The position numbers and the translations under genes were made by a program. From assembly GCA_012510325.1 (NCBI GenBank), contig JAAZIG010000140.1, positions 1-9,267 of the forward strand: a stretch of 9,267 nucleotides of DNA, written 5' to 3'. The notes beneath the pieces were generated by a model. The model was not told the origin of the DNA and made no database searches. It saw only the letters and a program-made list of their open reading frames with translations. Positions 1-6,527 of the stretch are shown piece by piece (positions within the stretch are counted from its first letter, which is position 1; every line of letters starts with the position of its first letter). This DNA is from Bacillota bacterium (GTDB lineage: Bacteria; Bacillota; Dethiobacteria; DTU022).

Positions 1-99
1 AGAGCCCCGTCAAACAAACAGCAATGTAAAGATTACCCTACCGAGACCAATATTTTGCCAACCTTGCCCGCTTTCCACTGAACCCTGAAACCGCTGGGG
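1..99. other. Leader region upstream of comEC; no gene recognised
   Basis: This stretch is less GC-rich than the rest of the window. On the plus strand all three frames reach a stop (at about 29, 81 and 88), so it could hold at most the last few codons of an upstream gene; none is recognisable. I found no convincing -35/-10 pair and no terminator hairpin with a T tract. The comEC promoter, if separate, is either weak here or lies outside the window. Confidence 0.4.
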
Positions 100-107
100 A
101 GAGGTGA
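100..107 (+). promoter_or_regulatory. Ribosome binding site that favours a TTG start for comEC
   Basis: AGAGGTGA, preceded by GGGG, is a strong match to the anti-Shine-Dalgarno complement. It ends 5 bases before TTG at 113, the same spacing class as the sites of the nucleotidyltransferase gene (GGGGGTGA, 6 bases) and the capA-like gene (GGAAGTGA, 6 bases). The in-frame GTG at 104 lies inside this motif and would have to use GGGGA at 96-100 with only 3 bases of spacing. Confidence 0.6.
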
Positions 108-112
108 CCCGT

Positions 113-2599
113 TTGAGTTTTAAGTTCCGGCCGCTCATGGCTATCAGCCTTTGCTATATCGCCGGCATTGCCCTGGGGCGGCTCTGGCTGGAAGCACCGC
201 TGTGGGCGCTGCTGCTGCCGGCGCTGCTGCTGAGCGGGGCGGGAGGGGCCCTCTGGAAAAGGCGCCTCGGCATCCTGGCGCTCTTTTTGTTTTTGGCAGC
301 GGCGGCTGCCGGGACGGCGGCCTTTTTTGCCTCTTTCTATCCGCAGCACGACGGCGAAAGTGTTCTCGGTTATGCCGGCTCCCCGCTCTATGTCGAAGGG
401 AGCATTGCCGAAGAACCGCTGCTCTACGACGATCACAGCGCCTATGTGCTACGGGTGGAAAAAATAGAAATACCCGCGGGGCGTTTTGCCCTTACGGGCC
501 GGCTTCTGGTCAAGGTTTACGGCGATGAGCAGGAGCTGTACCGCTACGGTGAGAGGCTGCGCCTGCGCGGGACTATCACCAGGCCGCCGGGGCGGCGCGT
601 GCCCGGCGGCTTTGACTACGCTTTCTACCTGCGTTCCCAGGGGATCGACGGGCTGATCTATCCCAAACCGGTACAGATCAGCTCCCTGGGCGACGGAGAG
701 ACGGGAGGGCTGGAGTCTTCGGCCCTGGCGCTGCGCCGGCGCATGACCGCCGTCATCGACCGGAACATGCCCTCGCCGGCGGCGGAGCTGCTGGCGGGAA
801 TCCTCTTCGGACAGCGCAGCCGCCTGCCCGAAGAGGTGCAGCAGAACTTCCGGTCCAGCGGCACCGGCCATCTGTTGGCGGTTTCCGGCCTTCACGTCGG
901 GCTGGTTGCAGCGCTGATCCTGGGGCTGTGGCGCCTTCTCGGGCTGCGGGGGAAAGTGCCGCTGGTGGCAGCCATAGTCTTGATCTTCGGTTACGCCTAT
1001 CTGACGGGGATGCGTCCCTCGGCGCTGCGGGCGGCGGTGATGATCTCCTTTGCCCTGGGCGCCCTGCTGCTCGAACGGGAGCGGGATCTGCCCACCACGG
1101 TGGCTCTCGCTGCCCTGGTAACCCTGCTGTTCAACCCTCTTTTTCTCTTTTCCATCGGCTTTCAGCTCTCCTATCTCGCCACCCTCTCGATCATCTATCT
1201 GCAGCCGCCCCTGGCACGGGCAGCGGCCCGGTTGAAACTGCCCCGATTTATCCGCGCTCTTCTGACGGTGACGCTGGCGGCACAGATCGGGGTTCTGCCG
1301 ATCTGCGCGTACTATTTTCAGCATGTCCCCGTGGGGGCGCTGCTCTTCAACCTGCTTTTGCTGCCGCTGATGTCGCCGGTGGTGGGGCTGGGGCTGGGCG
1401 GCGCCCTGAGCGGGGTCCTGCTGCCGCCAGTTGCGGCGGTGCTGCTGTTCCCCTGCCGCTGGCTGCTGGAGTTGGTCCTGGCGATTACCGCTCTGGCCCG
1501 CTTCCCGTTCTTTTACCGGCCCGTTTATCCGCCGGGACCGGCGGGTCTGGTTCTTATCTACGGAATGCTGGTCGCTGCCTGCGCTTTTTATTACCGCCAC
1601 CGCCGGCAGCAGGAGGCGGGCTCTTTTCCGGAGGAGCCGGGGCTGTTGCGGCAAAAAGATCGCTTCCGGCTGTTCCCGACGGTTTTGCAGAGCACCGCTT
1701 ACCGCAAGCGGTTGCTTTTTGCCGCTTTAGGGGGCGCGGTCCTGCTGCTGTGGGGTTTAAATCTGTCCCCGTCCCGCTCCCCCGACCTCGTGGTTACATA
1801 TCTGGATGTGGGCCAGGGGGCGGCGGCTCTTGTGGAGGCGCCCTGCGGGACGACGATTTTAATCGACGGGGGCGGGGAGCCGCCGCACCGGGGGGATCCG
1901 GGCCGGACCGGTGAGATGGTGCTGCTCCCCTTTTTGCGGAGGGAGGGGGTTCGTTTTATTGACCTTGTTGTCGTCAGCCATCCCCATGAAGATCATTTTG
2001 GAGGGATGCTGCCCCTTTTGGGGGAGATCCCCGTGGGGCTGCTGCTCCTCTCGCCGGTACCGGGGGACTCGCCGTTTTACGATGAGCTTCTGGAAAAGGC
2101 CGCCGCCCGGGGTATCCCCATGGAGAAAGCGGGTGCCGGGCGCTGCTGGAGTGCGCCTTCCGGTCTGCTCATTGAGACTTTCTCCCCTCCCCGGGAGCTG
2201 TTTGAGGGAACCGGCAGCGATCTGAACAACAATTCTCTGGTGATGAAGCTGAGCTACAAGAAGGTGAGCTTTCTTTTTTGCGGTGATATTGAGGATGAGG
2301 CTGCTCGCAGCCTGCTCAGGGGAAAAGCAGCTCTTGAGGCGGCGGTTCTTTTGGTGCCTCACCACGGCGGGTTCATGGAGCCGCTTTCCGAGTTTGTTCA
2401 CGCAGTGAGGCCGGAGCATGCGGTAATATCAGTGGGCACCAACTCCTTCGGCCACCCCCGGCCGGAGACTCTGGCTGTTCTGGAAGAGGCCGGTGTGATC
2501 ACCTGGCGAACCGATCTGCACGGCAGCGTGATCGTCCGGACCGACGGTGATACCCTTCAGGTGGAGAAGATGCTGGAAGCGGTGGCGGGCCCCCGCTGA
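113..2599 (+). CDS. comEC: ComEC/Rec2-family competence DNA-transport protein
   Basis: Integral membrane protein that forms the channel carrying single-stranded DNA across the cytoplasmic membrane during natural transformation. At about 828 residues it is a normal full-length family member. Numbered from TTG 113, it has N-terminal membrane helices and a DUF4131-like region (about 1-200), then the polytopic Competence domain (about 220-490) with the hallmark GHLLAVSGLHVG around residue 252. The C-terminal metallo-beta-lactamase-like domain (about 560-800) has an intact HxHxDH site, HPHEDH at 623-628, then GDIE (D725), PHHG (H750, H751) and NSFGHP (777-782). The nuclease-like domain therefore looks catalytically competent. 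I chose TTG 113 from the ribosome binding site; GTG 104 in the same frame adds three residues, and ATG 134 is less likely. A glycosyltransferase gene follows after 77 bases on the same strand. comEA, its usual upstream neighbour, is not in the window. The family call is very secure; the start is moderately secure. Confidence 0.95.
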   Translation: MSFKFRPLMAISLCYIAGIALGRLWLEAPLWALLLPALLLSGAGGALWKRRLGILALFLFLAAAAAGTAAFFASFYPQHDGESVLGYAGSPLYVEGSIAEEPLLYDDHSAYVLRVEKIEIPAGRFALTGRLLVKVYGDEQELYRYGERLRLRGTITRPPGRRVPGGFDYAFYLRSQGIDGLIYPKPVQISSLGDGETGGLESSALALRRRMTAVIDRNMPSPAAELLAGILFGQRSRLPEEVQQNFRSSGTGHLLAVSGLHVGLVAALILGLWRLLGLRGKVPLVAAIVLIFGYAYLTGMRPSALRAAVMISFALGALLLERERDLPTTVALAALVTLLFNPLFLFSIGFQLSYLATLSIIYLQPPLARAAARLKLPRFIRALLTVTLAAQIGVLPICAYYFQHVPVGALLFNLLLLPLMSPVVGLGLGGALSGVLLPPVAAVLLFPCRWLLELVLAITALARFPFFYRPVYPPGPAGLVLIYGMLVAACAFYYRHRRQQEAGSFPEEPGLLRQKDRFRLFPTVLQSTAYRKRLLFAALGGAVLLLWGLNLSPSRSPDLVVTYLDVGQGAAALVEAPCGTTILIDGGGEPPHRGDPGRTGEMVLLPFLRREGVRFIDLVVVSHPHEDHFGGMLPLLGEIPVGLLLLSPVPGDSPFYDELLEKAAARGIPMEKAGAGRCWSAPSGLLIETFSPPRELFEGTGSDLNNNSLVMKLSYKKVSFLFCGDIEDEAARSLLRGKAALEAAVLLVPHHGGFMEPLSEFVHAVRPEHAVISVGTNSFGHPRPETLAVLEEAGVITWRTDLHGSVIVRTDGDTLQVEKMLEAVAGPR

Positions 2600-2664
2600 A
2601 GATAGCGATTTTGGCAAGGCAAGTTTCTTTGAATTCCGGGGATACTAGAGAAAAGCCATGAGAT

Positions 2665-2668
2665 GGAG
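2665..2668 (+). promoter_or_regulatory. Ribosome binding site of the GT4 gene
   Basis: GGAG lies 8 bases before ATG 2677. An in-frame GTG at 2668 would place this core directly against the start codon, so ATG 2677 is preferred. It also starts the protein at MRILALSWEYPP, the usual N-terminus of this GT4 type. Confidence 0.5.
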
Positions 2669-2676
2669 TGGAACAG

Positions 2677-3942
2677 ATGCGTATCTTGGCGCTTTCCTGG
2701 GAGTACCCCCCCCGTGTGGTCGGCGGGATTGCCCATGTGGTCAGCGAGCTCTCCCGCGCTCTGGTGCAGGAGGGAAATGAAGTGGAAGTAATCACCGCTC
2801 TGGAAGAAGCTCTGCCGGAAACGGAGAAAAAAAACGGGGTGTCCGTCCACCGGGTGGCGCCTTACCACGGGCGGCCGCTTAACTTTTTTGCCTGGGTCCA
2901 CCAGCTGAACCTGGCCATGCTGGAGCAAGGGGTTCGCCTCTGCCGGAAAAAGCGTTTCGATCTGGTGCATGCCCACGACTGGCTCGTCGCCTACGCCGGG
3001 CGGGGGCTCAAGCACATCTTTCAAATTCCCCTGGTCGCTTCGGTTCATGCGACGGAATTTGGGCGCAACCACGGCCTGCACAACGATGAGCAGCGCTATA
3101 TCGGTGAGGTGGAGTGGTCCCTGACTTACGAGGCCTGGCGGGTGATCTGCAACAGCCGCTATATGCGCTCGGAGATCGAAGGGGTCTTCAACCTGCCTCC
3201 GGACAAGATCTCCATTATCCCCAACGGAATTCGCCCGGAAGCTTTTCAGGTTCCCGCTCCCGACCCGGCGGTGCGCCGGCGGTTTGCCGGACCGGAGGAG
3301 AAAATTCTTTTCTTTATCGGCAGGCTGGTGCGGGAGAAAGGGGTGCAGGTGCTGCTGCAGGCTCTTCCGAAGATCGGCGAACGGATTCCGCATGTGCGCC
3401 TCATCGTTGCCGGACAGGGTCCCTACGCTGAGGAGCTGCACCGGCAGGCGTTGCATCTCGGCATCGATCACCGGGTTACCTTTGCCGGCTATATCGATGA
3501 GGAGACGCGCAATCAGCTTTACGCCCATGCTGATCTGGCGATCTTCCCGAGCCTCTATGAGCCTTTCGGCCTGGTTGCCCTCGAGGCGATGGCGGCGCAG
3601 ACGCCGGTGGTGGTGAGCGACACCGGGGGGTTTGCGGAAACAGTGCAGCATGGGGTCAACGGGATCAGGGTGGCCGTGGAAAACGATTTTGAGCTGGCGG
3701 AGCAGATCTGTGCGCTGCTGCAGCACCCGGAAGGGGCCCGCCGCCTGGCCCAAAGGGCTCTGCAGGATGTCGAAAAGAACTTCTCCTGGTTTTCCATCGC
3801 CCGCCGGTATGAAGAGGTTTATCAGCAGATCGTCTACTCACCGGAAGCGCGGCGCTGGCGGCGTTTGTCTCCTCAGGAGCGCTCCTCGGAAAAAGGGGAA
3901 CCGGTTTCCACCGTCTCCCCGCCTCCGTCCCGCTACCGCTGA
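2677..3942 (+). CDS. GT4-family glycosyltransferase, glycogen-synthase-like (GT-B fold)
   Basis: Retaining, cytoplasmic GT-B glycosyltransferase of about 421 residues that transfers a sugar from a nucleotide-sugar donor. The N-terminal acceptor domain begins MRILALSWEYPP and carries the glycine-rich VVGGIAHVV loop seen in GT4/GT5 synthases. The C-terminal donor-binding domain (about 200-385) has GRLVREKG with R216 and K221, and the EPFGLVALE motif (E295 and E303, the E-x7-E pair), followed by TPVVVSDTGG. All key donor-site residues are present. The last 35 residues or so are Arg-, Ser- and Pro-rich and fall outside the fold. The gene lies between comEC and a nucleotidyltransferase gene on the same strand, with a GH57 branching enzyme nearby, which suggests alpha-glucan synthesis. 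The sugar and acceptor cannot be read from sequence, and many GT4 enzymes of this appearance make other glycans or glycolipids. Start: ATG 2677 preferred over in-frame GTG 2668. GT4 membership is secure; the glycogen role is inference. Confidence 0.9.
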   Translation: MRILALSWEYPPRVVGGIAHVVSELSRALVQEGNEVEVITALEEALPETEKKNGVSVHRVAPYHGRPLNFFAWVHQLNLAMLEQGVRLCRKKRFDLVHAHDWLVAYAGRGLKHIFQIPLVASVHATEFGRNHGLHNDEQRYIGEVEWSLTYEAWRVICNSRYMRSEIEGVFNLPPDKISIIPNGIRPEAFQVPAPDPAVRRRFAGPEEKILFFIGRLVREKGVQVLLQALPKIGERIPHVRLIVAGQGPYAEELHRQALHLGIDHRVTFAGYIDEETRNQLYAHADLAIFPSLYEPFGLVALEAMAAQTPVVVSDTGGFAETVQHGVNGIRVAVENDFELAEQICALLQHPEGARRLAQRALQDVEKNFSWFSIARRYEEVYQQIVYSPEARRWRRLSPQERSSEKGEPVSTVSPPPSRYR

Positions 3943-4007
3943 TGCCGAGTCTGTTGTCCGGGGATGGCGCCAAGATCTTGATCTGTTTTTCAAGCGCGTA
4001 CTCTTAT
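3943..4007. other. Intergenic spacer between the GT4 and nucleotidyltransferase genes
   Basis: A short spacer with a 10-bp palindrome (CAAGATCTTG, 3971-3980) followed a few bases later by five T residues. The possible stem is too short for a convincing terminator. No promoter that leaves room for the downstream ribosome binding site was found. The two flanking genes could be co-transcribed. Confidence 0.3.
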
Positions 4008-4015
4008 GGGGGTGA
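4008..4015 (+). promoter_or_regulatory. Strong ribosome binding site of the nucleotidyltransferase gene
   Basis: GGGGGTGA with 6 bases of spacing to ATG 4022. It fixes the start, which yields the canonical MKAVIMAGGEG N-terminus. Confidence 0.7.
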
Positions 4016-4021
4016 CCATCG

Positions 4022-6511
4022 ATGAAAGCAGTGATCATGGCGGGAGGGGAGGGTTCGCGGCTGCGCCCGCTGACCTGCGACCGGCCCAAACCGATGGTGC
4101 CGGTGATGAACCGCCCGCTGATGGAATACAGCGTTGAGCTGTTGCAGAGGCACGGTTTTCGTGAGATCGCCGTTACACTGCAGTATCTGCCCGATCAGAT
4201 CAAGGAACATTTTGGCAGCGGCGGCCGGTTCGGAGTTAACTTGCACTATTTTGTCGAGGAGGAACCGCTGGGGACGGCCGGGAGCGTTAAAAACGCCGCC
4301 GCCATGCTCGACGAGACTTTTGTGGTGCTCAGCGGGGATGCGCTCACTGATTTCAATCTCACTGCAGCGGTTGAACTTCACCGCGCCCGCGGCGCCGTCG
4401 CCACCCTGGTTCTTAAATCAGTGGAGAACCCCCTGGAATACGGTGTGGTCATGATCGGGCCGGACGGCCGGGTCAACCGCTTTTTGGAGAAACCGGGGTG
4501 GGGTGAGGTTTTCAGCGATACGGTGAATACAGGGATCTACATCCTGGAGCCGGAAGTGCTCTCCCTGATCGAGACGGGAAGGATGGTTGACTTCAGCAGG
4601 GATCTTTTTCCCCGGCTGCTGGAGATGGAAGAGCCTCTTTTTGGCTGCGTGCTGGAGGGGTTCTGGTGCGATATCGGGGACCTCAGGGAATATTTGCGGG
4701 CGCACCGGGAGATCCTCGCCGGACGGGTCGAGGTGCAGCTGAAGGGAAGGGAACACCGCAAGGGAATCTGGATGGAGGAGGGGGTCTCGGTTCACCCCCG
4801 GTCGCAGCTCTCCGGGCCGCTCTATCTCGGTGCCGGCTGTCACATCGGCGAAGGGGTCCGGCTGGGCGAAGGCACGGTTTTGGGGCCGCACACCCGGGCG
4901 GTGGAGAGGTCATCCGTAAAGAGGGGGCTCACCTGGGAAGGGGCCTATCTTGGCAGGAAGGCGGCTCTGCGGGGAGGGATCCTCTGCCGCGGGGTTCAGC
5001 TCGGGGAAGGGGCGGCGGTCTACGAGGAAGCGGTCGTCGGAAACGGCACCCTCATCGAGGAGGGGGCGGTGATCAAACCCGGAGTCAAGGTCTGGCCGGC
5101 GAAGGTGATTGAAAGCGGGGTCACCCTGAATGAAAGCCTGATCTGGGGCACCTCTGTCTCCCGGGCCCTCTTTGGGCGGCACGGCATCCAGGGGGAGATC
5201 AACCGGGAGATCACTCCGGAGATGGTCGTGCGCCTGGGTGCTGTCTTCGGTTCGACTATGCCGGGCCCGGTTCTGGTGAGCGGCGATGCCGACAAGCCTT
5301 CGGTGACGCTGCAAAAAGCGCTTGTCGCCGGTCTGCTCTCGGCGGGGGCGGCGGTTCTCGATGCCGGGGAGCTGCTCATTCCCATGGCCAGGCGGGCGAC
5401 AACCTATCTGCAGGCTTCCGGAGGCATCCATCTGGCCTGCTTTTCCGGGGACAGACAGGTGATACGCCTCTCTTTTTTTGATGCCGACGGACTGCCCCTT
5501 TCCCGGAATATGGAGCGCAAAATTGAGCAGCTCTACTACCGCGAAGACTTTCCCCGCGCTTCCGGCGATGCCCTCGGTGAGCTCCTGCGGCTGCCCGATA
5601 TGGCGGAGATCTACCGGGCGGAGCTGCTGCAAAAGATCTCTTTTCAAAAGCTGTCCCGGGCGGGCCTGCGAGTGGTTTTGGGCAATCCCACCTCGTACCT
5701 GCGCCGCTTTCTGATTCCGCTGCTGCAGGAGCTCTCCTGTACCGTGATCACGGTGAACTCTGCAGCGGGGGGGAGCCCGGGCGAACTGTCAGTCTGCCGG
5801 GGAGGAGAAGAGCTGCAGTCCGCGCACTTGAACCTGGCTGCAGCGGTGCGCCGAAACAGCGCCACCCTGGGGGTGGTGCTCACCCCGGGCGGTGAGAGGG
5901 CGCTTCTTTTCGATGAAAGAGGGAAGGCGGTGCAGGGAGATCTCTATACCGCGCTTCTTTCGCTGCTGGTTTTCCGGGAGCAGCGGGGCGGTACGGTGGC
6001 TGTCCCGGTGCATGTTTCGCAGGTTATCGAGAAGCTGGCCGAGCGCTATCAGGGCCGGGTTCTGCGAACCAAGGCAGCGCCCAGATCTTTGATGGCCCCG
6101 GGGAAGGAGCAAGGGGCCTCCGGAAAAGGTCCGCCCAATCTGGCGGCGTCTCTCCCCTTTGACGGCATCGCCGCCCTGGTCTATCTGCTCGATCTGCTGG
6201 CCGGTCAGGATCTGACCCTCACCGGACTGCTCGAGGAAATCCCGGCGATCAAGACCACGGAAAAGGAGATCCCCTGCCCCTGGACGATGAAGGGAAGGGT
6301 GATGCGCCGTCTGATCCAGGAATCGGCGAATAAAAAGACCGAGATGATCGACGGCCTGAAGGTCTACCACCCCCAGGGGTGGGCTCTGGTGCTCCCGGAT
6401 CCGGAAAGACCCTCCTATCATGTCTACAGCGAAGCCTTTTCCGAGGAGTTCTCCGATTCGCTGACCGATCTTTATGTGCAGAAGATCGATGCTCTGCTCA
6501 AAGAGACCTGA
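4022..6511 (+). CDS. Sugar-1-phosphate nucleotidyltransferase fused to a degenerate phosphomannomutase-like domain
   Basis: Three-part protein of 829 residues. Residues 1-235 are a Rossmann-like nucleotidyltransferase that makes an NDP-sugar from a sugar-1-phosphate and NTP. The signature AGGEGSRLRPLT (7-18), K23 in RPKP, GDALTD (105-110), EKP (156-158), NTG (169-171) and WCDIGD (215-220) are all intact. Residues about 245-376 form a left-handed beta-helix of hexapeptide repeats. Residues about 380-829 match alpha-D-phosphohexomutases in layout (RALFGRHGIQGE, then ITPEMVVRLG), but the active motifs are altered: ACFSGD (472-477) where TASHNP is expected, TPGGER (621-626) for the metal loop DGDxDR, and LPDPERP (791-797) for the phosphate loop RPSGTEP. 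Similar fusions are often annotated as mannose-1-phosphate guanylyltransferase/phosphomannomutase; I expect transferase activity but no mutase activity. The actual sugar (mannose or glucose) and nucleotide are unknown. It follows a GT4 gene by 79 bases, which may use its product. The architecture call is secure, the specificity is not. Confidence 0.9.
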   Translation: MKAVIMAGGEGSRLRPLTCDRPKPMVPVMNRPLMEYSVELLQRHGFREIAVTLQYLPDQIKEHFGSGGRFGVNLHYFVEEEPLGTAGSVKNAAAMLDETFVVLSGDALTDFNLTAAVELHRARGAVATLVLKSVENPLEYGVVMIGPDGRVNRFLEKPGWGEVFSDTVNTGIYILEPEVLSLIETGRMVDFSRDLFPRLLEMEEPLFGCVLEGFWCDIGDLREYLRAHREILAGRVEVQLKGREHRKGIWMEEGVSVHPRSQLSGPLYLGAGCHIGEGVRLGEGTVLGPHTRAVERSSVKRGLTWEGAYLGRKAALRGGILCRGVQLGEGAAVYEEAVVGNGTLIEEGAVIKPGVKVWPAKVIESGVTLNESLIWGTSVSRALFGRHGIQGEINREITPEMVVRLGAVFGSTMPGPVLVSGDADKPSVTLQKALVAGLLSAGAAVLDAGELLIPMARRATTYLQASGGIHLACFSGDRQVIRLSFFDADGLPLSRNMERKIEQLYYREDFPRASGDALGELLRLPDMAEIYRAELLQKISFQKLSRAGLRVVLGNPTSYLRRFLIPLLQELSCTVITVNSAAGGSPGELSVCRGGEELQSAHLNLAAAVRRNSATLGVVLTPGGERALLFDERGKAVQGDLYTALLSLLVFREQRGGTVAVPVHVSQVIEKLAERYQGRVLRTKAAPRSLMAPGKEQGASGKGPPNLAASLPFDGIAALVYLLDLLAGQDLTLTGLLEEIPAIKTTEKEIPCPWTMKGRVMRRLIQESANKKTEMIDGLKVYHPQGWALVLPDPERPSYHVYSEAFSEEFSDSLTDLYVQKIDALLKET

Positions 6512-6527
6512 GGGAGCGGGGCATCGC

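Noticed and set aside
449..1654. Long open frame on the minus strand opposite comEC (about 400 codons)
   Set aside because: It lies antisense to a gene with unmistakable ComEC motifs. Its translation is Gln/Arg/Pro-rich low-complexity sequence typical of the shadow frame of a GC-rich gene.
2557..3753. Long open frame on the minus strand opposite the GT4 gene (about 398 codons)
   Set aside because: It overlaps a complete GT4 enzyme almost entirely and has no recognisable domain; a GC-rich shadow.
3970..3995. Palindrome CAAGATCTTG followed by TTTTT as a terminator between the GT4 and nucleotidyltransferase genes
   Set aside because: The possible stem is only 4-5 bp with a minimal loop and the T run is offset from it; too weak to terminate.
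3978..4006. TTGATC and TCTTAT with an 18-base spacer as a promoter for the nucleotidyltransferase gene
   Set aside because: Each box matches only 4 of 6 consensus bases, and transcription would start inside the ribosome binding site, removing it from the message.
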